Positions 8,014-16,447 of a DNA stretch of 16,447 nt are shown here, piece after piece. The DNA lies in contig JASHVC010000321.1 of NCBI GenBank assembly GCA_030039655.1, positions 1 to 16,447 on the forward strand. Reading direction: 5' to 3'. This DNA comes from Xanthobacteraceae bacterium (GTDB taxonomy: Bacteria; Pseudomonadota; Alphaproteobacteria; Rhizobiales; Xanthobacteraceae). Position 1 is the stretch's first letter. The number at the start of each line of letters is the position of its first letter. The notes below the pieces were generated by a model. That model searched no databases. It saw nothing but the letters and a program-made list of their open reading frames with translations, and had not been told where the DNA came from. The position numbers and the translations under genes were made by a program.

Positions 8014-8097
8014 GCCACTCATGGCCCTACTATCGGCCCAAAGCCGCGGTGATTATGTTGACAGGCGGGAATCTGATCGTTCGCTGACAACAGCTTT

Positions 8098-8136
8098 CGC
8101 CGGGCCGCGCTCAGACAGGCAGAAAGCGGCCCGGCG
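8098..8136. other. Strong 11 bp stem-loop upstream of gst
   Basis: CGCCGGGCCGC (8098-8108) is perfectly complementary to GCGGCCCGGCG (8126-8136), with a 17-base purine-rich loop. The 3' arm ends 78 bp before the gst start. No T-run follows on either strand, so it is not an ordinary terminator. It may be an mRNA leader structure or a protein-binding palindrome. Confidence 0.5.
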
Positions 8137-8214
8137 CGCGGTCACGACATCGCCGCGTTCGGAACGTAAGGGCGGGCGCGATTTATTGGGCCGCACGGGA
8201 GTGTTGGAGCGGCG

Positions 8215-8847
8215 ATGTATACGCTCTATTCAATGCAGCGTTCGGGGAACAGCTACAAGGCGCGACTAGCCTTGGCGCAGCTCGGCATTCCCTATCGGCT
8301 TGTGGAAGTTGACATTCTTAAGGGCGAAAGCCACACGCCGGAATTCTTGCTGAAGAACCCCAATGGCCAGGTGCCGCTCCTGGAAGTGGAGCCGGGCCGC
8401 TACATCGCCGAGTCAAACGCGATCCTCTGGCACATCGCCGGCGGCACGCCGCTTGCCGCGCAGAACCGCGTTGACAGGGCGGACGCGCTGCAGTGGATGT
8501 TCTTCGAGCAACACAGTTTGGAGCCAAACTTGGGCGCAGCATATTTCTGGCTGACCCTCATCAAAGGTGGGCGCGAACTGCAGAGCCACGCCATCGAGGA
8601 TTGGATGGAAGAAGGTCATCGCGCGCTCGGCGTGATGGAGAAACATCTTTCCTTGCACGACTACTTCGCGGCCGATCGCTACACCATCGCCGACATTGCG
8701 TTGTACGCCTACACGCACGTGGCCGACCTTTGCGGCTACGACCTTTCGGCATTTCCAGCCGTCCGCGCCTGGCTCGCTCGCGTCGCCGCCGAGCCCCGCC
8801 ACGTGACTATGGACTTCAATCCCATGGCGGCCATACCGGCCCTTTGA
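8215..8847 (+). CDS. Glutathione S-transferase family protein
   Basis: This 210-residue protein has the two-domain GST layout. An N-terminal thioredoxin-like domain (1-76) begins MYTLYSMQRSGNSYKARLAL and contains the GQVPLLE segment with the cis-proline (Pro54) and the AESNAI motif, in which Glu66-Ser67 would contact the gamma-glutamyl group of glutathione. A helical C-terminal domain carries YTIADIALYAYTHVAD, the usual N-capping/hydrophobic-staple region of GSTs. Substrate class cannot be told; Ser10 is a candidate for the catalytic position. ATG 8215 has GGAG five bases upstream. It stands alone between aatA and the P-II genes, with only a short CCACC/GGTGG hairpin (8875-8888) after it. Confidence 0.9.
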   Translation: MYTLYSMQRSGNSYKARLALAQLGIPYRLVEVDILKGESHTPEFLLKNPNGQVPLLEVEPGRYIAESNAILWHIAGGTPLAAQNRVDRADALQWMFFEQHSLEPNLGAAYFWLTLIKGGRELQSHAIEDWMEEGHRALGVMEKHLSLHDYFAADRYTIADIALYAYTHVADLCGYDLSAFPAVRAWLARVAAEPRHVTMDFNPMAAIPAL

Positions 8848-9330
<483 letters not shown>

Positions 9331-9345
9331 GCACTCCACAGGACT

Positions 9346-9364
9346 TGCGCCTAATCTTTGTGCA
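9346..9364. promoter_or_regulatory. Possible degenerate NtrC-type dyad upstream of glnK-amtB
   Basis: TGCGCC, seven bases, TGTGCA resembles the NtrC dyad (TGCACC ... GGTGCA), but the spacing is about two bases longer and each arm has mismatches. It lies about 115 bp before the -24 element, a normal enhancer distance. Weak support. Confidence 0.2.
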
Positions 9365-9478
9365 TGCTGTCTGAACTTTGGGGTGGGGACCGCACTAGCG
9401 GCGCCAGCGGGACTTTCGCACGCCGCATCGGCTCGCAAATTTCGACGCTTGCCGTGGATTCAGGCCCAATTTGCGGAC

Positions 9479-9944
<466 letters not shown>

Positions 9945-9982
9945 ACAACCCGCCTTCGTCTCGGGCGGACAGGAGCAAATTA

Positions 9983-11425
9983 ATGAAGTCGAAGACATCT
10001 TCCGGGCTCGTTGCGCTTGCGGGCGCGATGCTTCTTGCCATCGCACTGAGCCTCCCGACCTTCCATTCGTCCTACGCGCAGGGCCAAGCTGCGGAGCCGA
10101 CAACCCCCGCGGCAGCCCCGACCGCAGCCCCTGCTGCGCCGCCGGCTTGCGACGGTTCGGCCAAGCCGCCCGTGTTGGAGAACTGCACGCCCAACTCCGG
10201 CGACACCGCCTGGATGCTGACCTCCATGGCCATCGTGCTGATGATGACCGTTCCGGGCCTTGCCCTGTTCTATGGCGGCATGGTGCGCAAGAAGAACGTC
10301 GGCGATACGGTGATGACGAGTTTCGCCATCACCTGCCTGATCAGCATTCTCTGGCTGTTCTTCACCTATAGCTTGGCGTTCCGTGCGGGCTCGCCCTTCA
10401 TCGGCGGGCTCGACCGCGCCTTCCTGCAGGGCATCGTCAGCGACATCACCAAGAACGTCGGCAATCCCAATCCGCTGGCGCCGACCATCCCCGAGACCGT
10501 TTACTCCATGTTCCAACTGACCTTCGCGATCATCACCGCGGCTTTGATCGCGGGCTCATTCGCGGAACGCATGAAATTCTCGGCCATGCTCTGGTTCATC
10601 GGTCTGTGGGCGATCTTCGTCTATTCGCCGATTGCCCATTGGGTTTGGGGACCGGACGGCTTCTTCAATAGCGCCAACCCTGACGCCAAATTCCACGTGC
10701 TCGATTTCGCAGGCGGCACCGTGGTGCACGTGAACTCGGGGACCGCCGGGCTCATGGCTGCGCTGATGCTCGGCAAGCGCAAGGACACGGGTCCCGCCCA
10801 CAACATGGTGCTGACCATGATCGGCGCCTCTCTGCTCTGGGTTGGCTGGTTCGGCTTCAACGCCGGATCGGCGGTGAGCGCCGGCATGCAGGCCGGTATG
10901 GCCATGGCGGTCACTCACATTGCCACCGCGACCGCCGGCTTTACCTGGATGCTGGTCGAGTGGTTGATGCGCGGCAAACCAACGGTCATCGGCATCTGCT
11001 CGGGCGCTGTGGCCGGCCTCGTCGCTATCACGCCCGCATCGGGTTTCGTCGGCCCGGTCGGAGCATTTTGCATCGGTATTGCCGCCGGAATTGTCTGCTA
11101 CTGGGGCTGCACCGGCCTCAAGCATTTCTTCGGCTACGACGATGCACTCGACGCTTTCGGCGTGCACGGCATCGGCGGAGCGGCCGGTGCGATCCTCACT
11201 GGTGTGTTCGCCATCGAGGCATACGGCGGCACCGGTGGCCTGCTTGAGGGCCATCCTGAGCAGGTGCTCTATCAAATCGTCGGCGTCGCTACGGTCTTCG
11301 TCTACGATGTGATCGTCACGCTGATCATTCTGAAGATCATCGATCTGACCATCGGGTTGCGCGTCAGCGAAGAGGTCGAGCGCGATGGTCTCGATCTCGC
11401 GCTGCATGGCGAGATCGTGCAGTAA
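9983..11425 (+). CDS. amtB: Ammonium transporter AmtB
   Basis: The 480-residue protein is an Amt/MEP/Rh-family ammonium channel of the inner membrane, a trimer gated by GlnK. An N-terminal signal sequence (hydrophobic 8-24, likely cleaved near YAQ at 31-33) is followed by a Pro/Ala linker and an unusual pair of cysteines (56 and 68) before the 11-helix core, which begins near 75. Landmarks: GLALFYGGMVRKKN (92-105), the signature DFAGGTVVHVNSG with Asp241 and the first pore histidine His249, GWFGFNAGS (288-296), and the second pore histidine His395 in DAFGVHGIGG. The tail after 455 (GLRVSEEVERDGLDLALHGE) is the conserved cytoplasmic region contacted by GlnK. SD: GGAG shortly before the ATG. 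A strong terminator follows, so glnK-amtB ends here. Confidence 0.96.
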   Translation: MKSKTSSGLVALAGAMLLAIALSLPTFHSSYAQGQAAEPTTPAAAPTAAPAAPPACDGSAKPPVLENCTPNSGDTAWMLTSMAIVLMMTVPGLALFYGGMVRKKNVGDTVMTSFAITCLISILWLFFTYSLAFRAGSPFIGGLDRAFLQGIVSDITKNVGNPNPLAPTIPETVYSMFQLTFAIITAALIAGSFAERMKFSAMLWFIGLWAIFVYSPIAHWVWGPDGFFNSANPDAKFHVLDFAGGTVVHVNSGTAGLMAALMLGKRKDTGPAHNMVLTMIGASLLWVGWFGFNAGSAVSAGMQAGMAMAVTHIATATAGFTWMLVEWLMRGKPTVIGICSGAVAGLVAITPASGFVGPVGAFCIGIAAGIVCYWGCTGLKHFFGYDDALDAFGVHGIGGAAGAILTGVFAIEAYGGTGGLLEGHPEQVLYQIVGVATVFVYDVIVTLIILKIIDLTIGLRVSEEVERDGLDLALHGEIVQ

Positions 11426-11457
11426 ACGGCCCGACCCATTATTCCAAAGTTGCGGCG

Positions 11458-11493
11458 AAAGGCCCGGTCCAAACCGGGCCTTTTCGTCTTTTT
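11458..11493 (+). terminator. Rho-independent terminator after amtB
   Basis: AAAGGCCCGGT (11458-11468) pairs fully with ACCGGGCCTTT (11473-11483) around a CCAA loop, followed by TTTTCGTCTTTTT. It is the clearest intrinsic terminator in the window and closes the glnK-amtB transcript. Confidence 0.92.
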
Positions 11494-11558
11494 ATCAACA
11501 GTGGCCTCAGCGCGCGTCTAATCGGGTTCGCGGCCGATAAATCATTATGCAAGTCATT

Positions 11559-11580
11559 ATTCTGTGGGCATTCTGTGGGC
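11559..11580. repeat. Two-copy 11 bp tandem repeat
   Basis: ATTCTGTGGGC occurs twice back to back in the gap between amtB and the RcnB-like gene. It is short, and its function is unknown. The rest of the 11494-11703 gap shows nothing I can name. Confidence 0.6.
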
Positions 11581-11703
11581 CACGCTGCGGCCACACCGGG
11601 CTGCTCGGATCGCCTGCGGCGGACCGCAGGTTACTTCGCGATGCCGATTTGCTAGCCTGAGAGCCTGGGGGCCGCCTACAAGAAACCTGAGAGAGGAGTC
11701 CCT

Positions 11704-12150
11704 ATGTTACGCCCGCTTGCCATTGCAGTAATATTTGCGATCGCGGTGCCGACCATCGCGGCGGCGCAAGAACCGCGCGAAGAGCGTCGCCCACCACCCG
11801 GAAGACCTGCTCCGGCAGTGCGACCGGGTCCAGTAGTGCGCCCTGTCATTGTCCCGCATCCGCCGATACGTGGACCCTATACGTTCGGCGGCCGATCCTA
11901 TGCATGGCACCCGGTCCGCTTCCCGCGTCCCTGGGTTTATCCGGCCGGCTATGGGTATCGCCTGTGGGCCGTAGGTGCGATCCTGCCCCCATTGTTCCTA
12001 GCGCCAGCCTATTACTACTCCGGGTGGGGCGATATGGGTTTGCCGCCGCCCGATCCAGGCTTCCAGTACGTGCAATACGGGCCCGACCTGTTGCTGGTGA
12101 ACGCGGCGACTGGTCAGGTTGTGGAAGTATTTCCCGGGGCGTTCAATTAA
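11704..12150 (+). CDS. Exported RcnB-like protein
   Basis: The 148-residue protein has a signal peptide (1-21, cleavage after AAA before QEP), then a Pro/Arg-rich segment (23-58). Its C-terminal region resembles the RcnB family: YRLWAVGAILPPLFLAPAYYYSGW (85-108), GLPPPDPGFQYVQYGPDLLLVNAATGQVVEVF (112-143). RcnB of E. coli is a periplasmic protein affecting Ni/Co homeostasis. Most alphaproteobacterial relatives have no tested function, and no metal exporter gene is next door here, so a metal role is not supported. SD GAGGAG sits directly before ATG 11704. It is preceded by the amtB terminator and so is transcribed separately. Confidence 0.8.
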   Translation: MLRPLAIAVIFAIAVPTIAAAQEPREERRPPPGRPAPAVRPGPVVRPVIVPHPPIRGPYTFGGRSYAWHPVRFPRPWVYPAGYGYRLWAVGAILPPLFLAPAYYYSGWGDMGLPPPDPGFQYVQYGPDLLLVNAATGQVVEVFPGAFN

Positions 12151-12242
12151 CGTCTGACCGTTAGGCTCGCTCCCAAACAGATCGCTGTCCACCGGCTCAT
12201 TGCGATCGGCGAGTGTCATGGCGGTAAGATCATGAACCCAGC

Positions 12243-12272
12243 GCTCTGCCGAGGAAAAATCCACGGCAGAGC
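12243..12272 (+). promoter_or_regulatory. 9 bp stem-loop in the glpK leader
   Basis: GCTCTGCCG (12243-12251) pairs perfectly with CGGCAGAGC (12264-12272) around a 12-base A-rich loop, 42 bp before the glpK start. No T-run follows directly. It could be the terminator-like end of the upstream gene or part of a regulatory leader. Confidence 0.45.
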
Positions 12273-12283
12273 AAATGGCTTTA

Positions 12284-12298
12284 CCTACCCCGGGTAGG
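12284..12298. promoter_or_regulatory. 15 bp palindrome just upstream of the glpK ribosome site
   Basis: CCTACCC-C-GGGTAGG is a perfect 7 bp dyad with a single central base, six bases before the GGGAGG ribosome site. Its position suits an operator for a repressor. It does not look like a known GlpR site to me. Confidence 0.4.
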
Positions 12299-12314
12299 GT
12301 TTTCGGGAGGAGCG

Positions 12315-13805
12315 GTGACATCCTATGTCCTCGCCCTCGATCAGGGCACGACGTCGAGCCGCGCCATTCTGTTCCGCGCCGATACTTCGATTGCATCGGT
12401 AGCCCAACAGGAGTTCCCCCAGCATTTTCCCGCCGACGGCCAAGTCGAACATGAGCCCGAGGATTTGTGGCGTACGACCGTCGAGACTTGCCGCAGCGCC
12501 ATGCGCAGCGCCGGCGCCACCGCAAGAGACATCGCGGCGATCGGGATAACCAATCAGCGCGAAACGACGTTGCTGTGGGAGCGCGCCAGCGGGCGCCCGG
12601 TGCATCGCGCGATCGTATGGCAAGACCGGCGCACCGCCGACGTGTGTACGCGGCTGCGGAAAGACGGCCACGAAGCGCTCTTCGCGGCCAAGACCGGACT
12701 ACTGCTCGATCCGTACTTTTCTGGAACCAAACTCGCGTGGCTGTTGGACCACGCCGCAAATGCGCGCGACGCGGCAGCGCGCGGCGAACTCGCGTTTGGA
12801 ACGGTCGACACGTATCTGCTCTGGCGTCTCACCGGCGGCAAGGTGCATGCCACTGACGCCACAAATGCGTCGCGCACGCTATTGTACGACATCCATGCGG
12901 GGCGGTGGGACGATGAGCTGTTGGCGCTGCTTCGCATCCCTAAAAACATTTTGCCGGACGTGCGCGATTCATCCGCCGCATTCGGCACCACTGACCCCGA
13001 GCTGTTCGGCGCTGCGATTCCCATTTGCGGCATCGCCGGCGACCAACAAGCGGCGCTGATCGGACAGGCGTGTTTCGCACCCGGCATGCTCAAGTCCACT
13101 TACGGCACCGGATGCTTCGCGCTGCTCAACACCGGGCGCACGCCGGTTACGTCCAAACACCGCTTGCTCACGACCGTTGCTTATCAGCTTGGTGGCGTCT
13201 GCTCGTATGCGCTCGAAGGTTCGATCTTTGTGGCCGGAGCCGCCGTGCAATGGCTGCGCGACGGTTTGCACATCGTACAAAGCGCGGAGGCGACAGGGCC
13301 GCTCGCCGAAACGGCCGACCCGACCCAGGAGGTCATCCTCGTTCCCGCGTTCGTCGGCTTGGGCGCGCCCTATTGGCGTCCGGACGCACGCGGCGCTTTG
13401 TTTGGACTGACGCGCGCCACCGGACCCGCCGAGCTGGCGCGCGCAGTGCTTGAAAGCGTCTGCTTTCAAACCGCGGACCTTCTGCAAGCGATGCGGGCGG
13501 ATTGGGTGGAGGCGAAAGATTCACTGAAGGTGTTGCGCGTCGACGGCGGCATGGCGAACTCAGACTGGACCATGCAGCGCCTCGCCGACCTCACCGCCTG
13601 CATTGTCGACCGCCCGCAAATCAGCGAGACGACGGCGCTTGGAGCGGCCTATTTGGCCGGCCTGCATACCGGGTTCTTTGCCGAGCCGGACCGTTTCGCG
13701 ACCCAATGGCATCTGGACCGCCGCTTCACGCCGCAGATGGACGTCACGACGCGGGAGCGAAAGCTTGCGGCATGGGCCGCTGCCATCCACCGATTGCTGA
13801 GCTGA
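12315..13805 (+). CDS. glpK: Glycerol kinase
   Basis: The 496-residue FGGY-family kinase phosphorylates glycerol to sn-glycerol 3-phosphate. Motifs: DQGTTSSR (9-16) for phosphate binding; GITNQRETT (77-85) and WQDRR (102-106), where the Arg/Glu pair and Asp104-Arg105 contact glycerol; [13 protein letters not shown] (133-145); [11 protein letters not shown] (165-175); catalytic Asp243 in [19 protein letters not shown] (261-266); [11 protein letters not shown] (408-418); and [10 protein letters not shown] (441-450). Length is normal. GTG at 12315 is the start, with GGGAGGAG at 12305-12312; starting there puts DQGTTSSR at the usual distance from the N-terminus. glpF, glpD and glpR are not adjacent. 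The 164 bp leader carries a 9 bp stem-loop and a 15 bp palindrome. Confidence 0.96.
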   Translation: MTSYVLALDQGTTSSRAILFRADTSIASVAQQEFPQHFPADGQVEHEPEDLWRTTVETCRSAMRSAGATARDIAAIGITNQRETTLLWERASGRPVHRAIVWQDRRTADVCTRLRKDGHEALFAAKTGLLLDPYFSGTKLAWLLDHAANARDAAARGELAFGTVDTYLLWRLTGGKVHATDATNASRTLLYDIHAGRWDDELLALLRIPKNILPDVRDSSAAFGTTDPELFGAAIPICGIAGDQQAALIGQACFAPGMLKSTYGTGCFALLNTGRTPVTSKHRLLTTVAYQLGGVCSYALEGSIFVAGAAVQWLRDGLHIVQSAEATGPLAETADPTQEVILVPAFVGLGAPYWRPDARGALFGLTRATGPAELARAVLESVCFQTADLLQAMRADWVEAKDSLKVLRVDGGMANSDWTMQRLADLTACIVDRPQISETTALGAAYLAGLHTGFFAEPDRFATQWHLDRRFTPQMDVTTRERKLAAWAAAIHRLLS

Positions 13806-13845
13806 CGGCTTGCCATCTCCCGCAGAAATCCGCCAGAACAATTGG

Positions 13846-13860
13846 TTAATCGCGTCTTAA
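13846..13860. promoter_or_regulatory. Perfect CtrA box (TTAA-N7-TTAA) upstream of the aminotransferase-ftsK genes
   Basis: TTAA-TCGCGTC-TTAA matches all eight consensus bases. With flanks it is the dyad GGTTAA ... TTAACC. It ends 57 bp before the ATG at 13918. A further CGGAT-N5-ATCCG dyad lies at 13882-13896. Regulation by CtrA of the aminotransferase, and perhaps of ftsK by read-through, is inferred. Confidence 0.6.
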
Positions 13861-13917
13861 CCTCGCCGCTCCTAATGTTGTCGGATCGATAATCCGGCGG
13901 GCGGCCCCGCTGTCGTG

Positions 13918-15129
13918 ATGTACAGGATGAATCGCGAGTCTGCCCTTCCGCCTGCCCGCGCGACCGGCTCGCGCTCGCCGTTCGTGCGGCTGCGCGAACT
14001 GCTCGACGGTATTCCGCCGGGCAAGTCCGCGATCAGCTTGGCGGTTGGCGAGCCGCAACATCCGATTCCGAATTTCGTCGGGCCGGTGATCGCCGCTCAC
14101 GTCAACGAGTTTGGACGCTATCCCGCCAACAAGGGACTCGACGAGTTCGCGCAAGCGGTGGCGCAGTGGCTCGGCCGCCGTTTCACCCTCGACCGGCCAG
14201 TCGATCCCGCAACCGAAGTGCTGGTGCTCAACGGCACGCGCGAAGGCTTGTTTCTCGCCGCACTGTCGGCGCGGAATTGGGTGAAGCCGCGCCAGGGCCG
14301 GCCGGCGGTGCTCATCCCCAATCCCTTCTATGCGGCGTACGCCGCCGGAGCGATCGCCGCCGACTGCGAGCCGGTTTACCTGCCGACGACGCGAGAGAAC
14401 GGCTTCCTGCCCGATCTCGATGCGCTCAGCGAGGAACTGCTGGCGCGCACGGTCGCGTTCTACATCGCCTCGCCGTCCAATCCGCAGGGCGCGGTGGCCG
14501 ACCGCGCCTACCTTTCGCGGCTGACGGCGCTGGCGCGCCGCTTCGGCTTTCTGGTCTTCGCCGACGAATGCTACTGCGAGATTTACAGCAACGGCGCACC
14601 GCCCGGGATGCTGGAAGCCGCCGGCGCGGATTTCGCCAACGTTGCGATCTTCCACTCACTCTCCAAACGATCGAGCCTGCCGGGACTGCGTATCGGATTT
14701 ACCGCCGGCGACCGCAGCTTCATGCAATCCTTTCTTGAATTGCGCAACGTCGCGGCCCCGATGGTTCCGGCACCGATGCAGCACGTCGCCATCGCCGCCT
14801 ATAACGACGAGCGGCACGTCGCGGAGAATCGCCAGATGTATCGCGAGAAATTCGATCTCGCCGATCAGATCATCGGCGACCGCTATGCCTATCGGCGTCC
14901 GGCCGGCGGATTTTTCCTTTGGCTCGACGTTGCCGCCCAGGGCGGCAGCGAAGCGGCGACGCTGGCGTTGTGGCGGGAGGGCGGCTTGCGCGTGGTTCCC
15001 GGCCGCTATCTGGCGCGCGAGCAAATGGACGGCAGCAATCCAGGCGCCGATTACATCCGCGTCGCCATGGTCCAGAACAAAGAGATTACCGGCGAGGCAT
15101 TGCATCGTCTCGTCGAGGTGCTTGGCTAG
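13918..15129 (+). CDS. Class I/II PLP aminotransferase, DapC-like
   Basis: The protein of about 403 residues is a fold-type I aminotransferase: SLAVGEPQHPIPNFV (40-54), YPANKGLDEF (68-77), IPNPFYAAYAAGA (133-145), SPSNPQG with Asn188, DECYCEIY with Asp216 and Tyr219, PLP Lys250 in SLSKRSSLPGLRIGF, and Arg258. The wording is closest to the N-succinyldiaminopimelate aminotransferase (DapC) group often found before ftsK in Hyphomicrobiales, which would place it in lysine/peptidoglycan precursor synthesis. Exact substrate is uncertain. Start: ATG 13918 is given; GTG 13915 and ATG 13927 are alternatives, and no clear ribosome site decides among them. A perfect CtrA box lies just upstream. Its stop codon runs into a palindromic repeat, after which ftsK follows 118 bp later. 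Confidence 0.85.
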   Translation: MYRMNRESALPPARATGSRSPFVRLRELLDGIPPGKSAISLAVGEPQHPIPNFVGPVIAAHVNEFGRYPANKGLDEFAQAVAQWLGRRFTLDRPVDPATEVLVLNGTREGLFLAALSARNWVKPRQGRPAVLIPNPFYAAYAAGAIAADCEPVYLPTTRENGFLPDLDALSEELLARTVAFYIASPSNPQGAVADRAYLSRLTALARRFGFLVFADECYCEIYSNGAPPGMLEAAGADFANVAIFHSLSKRSSLPGLRIGFTAGDRSFMQSFLELRNVAAPMVPAPMQHVAIAAYNDERHVAENRQMYREKFDLADQIIGDRYAYRRPAGGFFLWLDVAAQGGSEAATLALWREGGLRVVPGRYLAREQMDGSNPGADYIRVAMVQNKEITGEALHRLVEVLG

Positions 15130-15177
15130 AGCATGATCCGGAAAAGTGGATACCGGTTTTCCGAAAAGATCATGCTC
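15129..15177. repeat. Hyphomicrobiales palindromic repeat (GAGCATGATC type)
   Basis: GAGCATGATC (15129-15138) pairs with GATCATGCTC (15168-15177). Inside, CGGAAAA pairs with TTTTCCG around an ACCGGT-containing loop. This element is widely dispersed in intergenic DNA of Bradyrhizobium, Rhodopseudomonas, Rhizobium and relatives. Its first base is the last base of the aminotransferase TAG. It is a different family from the two repeats in the left part of the window. Confidence 0.9.
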
Positions 15178-15238
15178 CAGGTGGGAAGCTGACCCCGAAG
15201 GATGCGATCGGCATTCAAAAGTGCATGAGTAGAGTGAA

Positions 15239-15243
15239 GAGTC
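15239..15243. promoter_or_regulatory. GANTC site at the ftsK ribosome-binding region
   Basis: GAGTC lies four bases before the ftsK ATG and overlaps the weak GAAGAG ribosome site. It is a potential CcrM methylation site; a single site may be coincidental. Confidence 0.3.
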
Positions 15244-15247
15244 CGCA

Positions 15248-16447
15248 ATGTCGTTGATGGAACGCAGCCGTGAAGGAATGGCCTCTTTGTCCGGCCACCT
15301 TGGCGCCGTCTTGCAGCGGCGACTGCGCGAGTTAGGCGGGATCGCACTTCTCAGCCTCGCGGTGAGCGCAGGACTCTCGCTTGCCACCTGGTCCGAGCAG
15401 GATCCTTCGCTCAGCCATGCGACCAAAGCACCGGTCCATAACCTTCTTGGCGTGCCGGGCGCGACCGCCGCCGATTTGTTGATGCAGCTGTTCGGTCTCG
15501 GTTCGCTGGCGCTGTTGCTGCCACTCGCGATCTGGGGTTATCGGCTGATCGGTCACCGGCCACTCAACCACGAGCGCGTGCGCATTCCCTTGTGGGTAGC
15601 CGGCACGATGCTGGGCGCTGCGTTCGCATCCTGTCTGCCGCGCACAGCGCATTGGCCGCTGCCATCCGGCCTTGGCGGCGTCATCGGTGACGCCCTGCTG
15701 CGGCTGCCGGATGTGCTTTTGCGCAGGCCGCCCGCAGCATCCACCAGCCCTCACATCATCGCCGCCATCCTGCTCGGCGTCGCAGCACTCATCGCCTTCG
15801 CAGGCGCCGCAGGGATCATTTGGCGCGACGCGACCGACGAAGAGGATGGTGAACCGCCGCGACGCAAAGAAGCCGATGATGAGGATGAAGACGAAGGAGC
15901 TTGGATCTCGCTCGGCTGGCTGTTCCATGCCGCGCTCAGCCTGCGCGCGCGGCTTGCTCGTCTCCGGCGCCGCCCACCTGCGAAATCGCAGTGGCGCGGA
16001 GAAATCACCGTGCCGCGAAACCGCATCGAGCCGCATTTCGGTAAGCCACTTGAACGCTACGTCGATGCCGATGAGGAAGACGACATCGACGAGTCGAGCG
16101 CTCCGCCGCTCGCGCCTGCAGCACGGAAGCCGCGGCCGCCGGCAAAACCGGCACGCCGTTCGTCCGATGGCTACGCGCTTCCTTCGCTCAATCTCCTGAC
16201 CGCGCCACGCGCCGGCGAGCGCACCACGTTGAGCACCGAGCTGATTCGCGAAAACGGCATGGCGCTCGAAGGCGTGCTTGCCGATTTCGGCGTGCGCGGC
16301 GAAATCATCAATGCGCGGCCTGGGCCGGTGGTTACGCTCTATGAGCTTGAGCCCGCACCCGGCATCAAATCGTCGCGCGTCATCAGTCTCGCCGACGACA
16401 TCGCCCGCTCTATGAGCGCGCTCTCCGCGCGTGTCGCGGTGGTGTCG
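15248..16447 (+). CDS. ftsK: DNA translocase FtsK, N-terminal 400 residues (3' end outside window)
   Basis: FtsK anchors at the division septum and pumps chromosome DNA to allow dimer resolution at dif. Four hydrophobic segments are visible (about 31-48, 75-100, 114-131, 169-192), as in other FtsK membrane domains. They are followed by an acidic, then Pro/Arg-rich linker (194-305) and the beginning of the motor alpha domain: YALPSLNLLTAP (309-320), ELIRENGMALEGVLADFGVRGEI (331-353), GPVVTLYELEPAPGIKSSRVISLADDIARSMS (359-390). The Walker A/B ATPase and gamma domains lie beyond the right edge. ATG 15248 is chosen; Met at 15257 is an alternative. The ribosome site is weak. The gene follows the DapC-like aminotransferase on the same strand, separated by a palindromic repeat. 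Confidence 0.96.
   Translation, partial: MSLMERSREGMASLSGHLGAVLQRRLRELGGIALLSLAVSAGLSLATWSEQDPSLSHATKAPVHNLLGVPGATAADLLMQLFGLGSLALLLPLAIWGYRLIGHRPLNHERVRIPLWVAGTMLGAAFASCLPRTAHWPLPSGLGGVIGDALLRLPDVLLRRPPAASTSPHIIAAILLGVAALIAFAGAAGIIWRDATDEEDGEPPRRKEADDEDEDEGAWISLGWLFHAALSLRARLARLRRRPPAKSQWRGEITVPRNRIEPHFGKPLERYVDADEEDDIDESSAPPLAPAARKPRPPAKPARRSSDGYALPSLNLLTAPRAGERTTLSTELIRENGMALEGVLADFGVRGEIINARPGPVVTLYELEPAPGIKSSRVISLADDIARSMSALSARVAVVS

Noticed and set aside
8058..8086. Sigma-70 promoter from TTGACA at 8058-8063
   Set aside because: No acceptable -10 hexamer at 16-18 bp downstream.
10556..11407. 283-residue minus-strand frame across amtB
   Set aside because: Antisense shadow of amtB, rich in Asp/His/Arg, with no motif.

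Overview
The window reads as ordinary core chromosome of a GC-rich alphaproteobacterium, most likely Hyphomicrobiales (Rhizobiales), near the Bradyrhizobium/Rhodopseudomonas/Xanthobacteraceae group. The evidence is a SciP (DUF1153) gene, an FlbD-like gene, TTAA-N7-TTAA CtrA boxes, GANTC sites, a class I-beta aspartate aminotransferase, a P-II/AmtB cluster, DUF992 and DUF1330 proteins, and palindromic intergenic repeats of types common in that order. I see no tRNA, rRNA, CRISPR, transposase, phage gene or toxin/defence module.

Layout. 1-492 (minus) is the N-terminal part of mnmA (tRNA 2-thiouridylase), cut by the left edge. Divergent from it are sciP (858-1133) and an FlbD-like regulator (1324-2001) that keeps the receiver-like and Fis domains but has no sigma-54 AAA+ module. 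Each is preceded by a CtrA-like box. From 2130 to 7865 all genes lie on the minus strand: a DUF1330 protein, an EAL-domain c-di-GMP phosphodiesterase, an EF-G-like GTPase, a DUF992 exported protein with a collagen-like tail, and aspartate/prephenate aminotransferase. From 8215 everything is on the plus strand: a glutathione S-transferase, two P-II genes in tandem, amtB with a strong terminator, an exported RcnB-like protein, glycerol kinase, a DapC-like aminotransferase and the N-terminal 400 residues of FtsK, cut by the right edge.

How parts work together. glnK-amtB is a standard ammonium-sensing pair, with a near-consensus -24/-12 promoter upstream. The upstream extra glnK has no transporter gene of its own. 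The sciP/FlbD-like pair and the aminotransferase-ftsK segment both carry sites of the CtrA/CcrM cell-cycle circuit, including one perfect TTAA-N7-TTAA box at 13846-13860.

No undescribed multi-gene system is evident. The observations most worth a second look are the AAA+-less FlbD with its CtrA sites, the perfect CtrA box before the aminotransferase and ftsK, the EF-G paralogue with Ser in place of the catalytic switch II His, the unpaired tandem glnK, and two structured leaders (before the GST and glpK genes).
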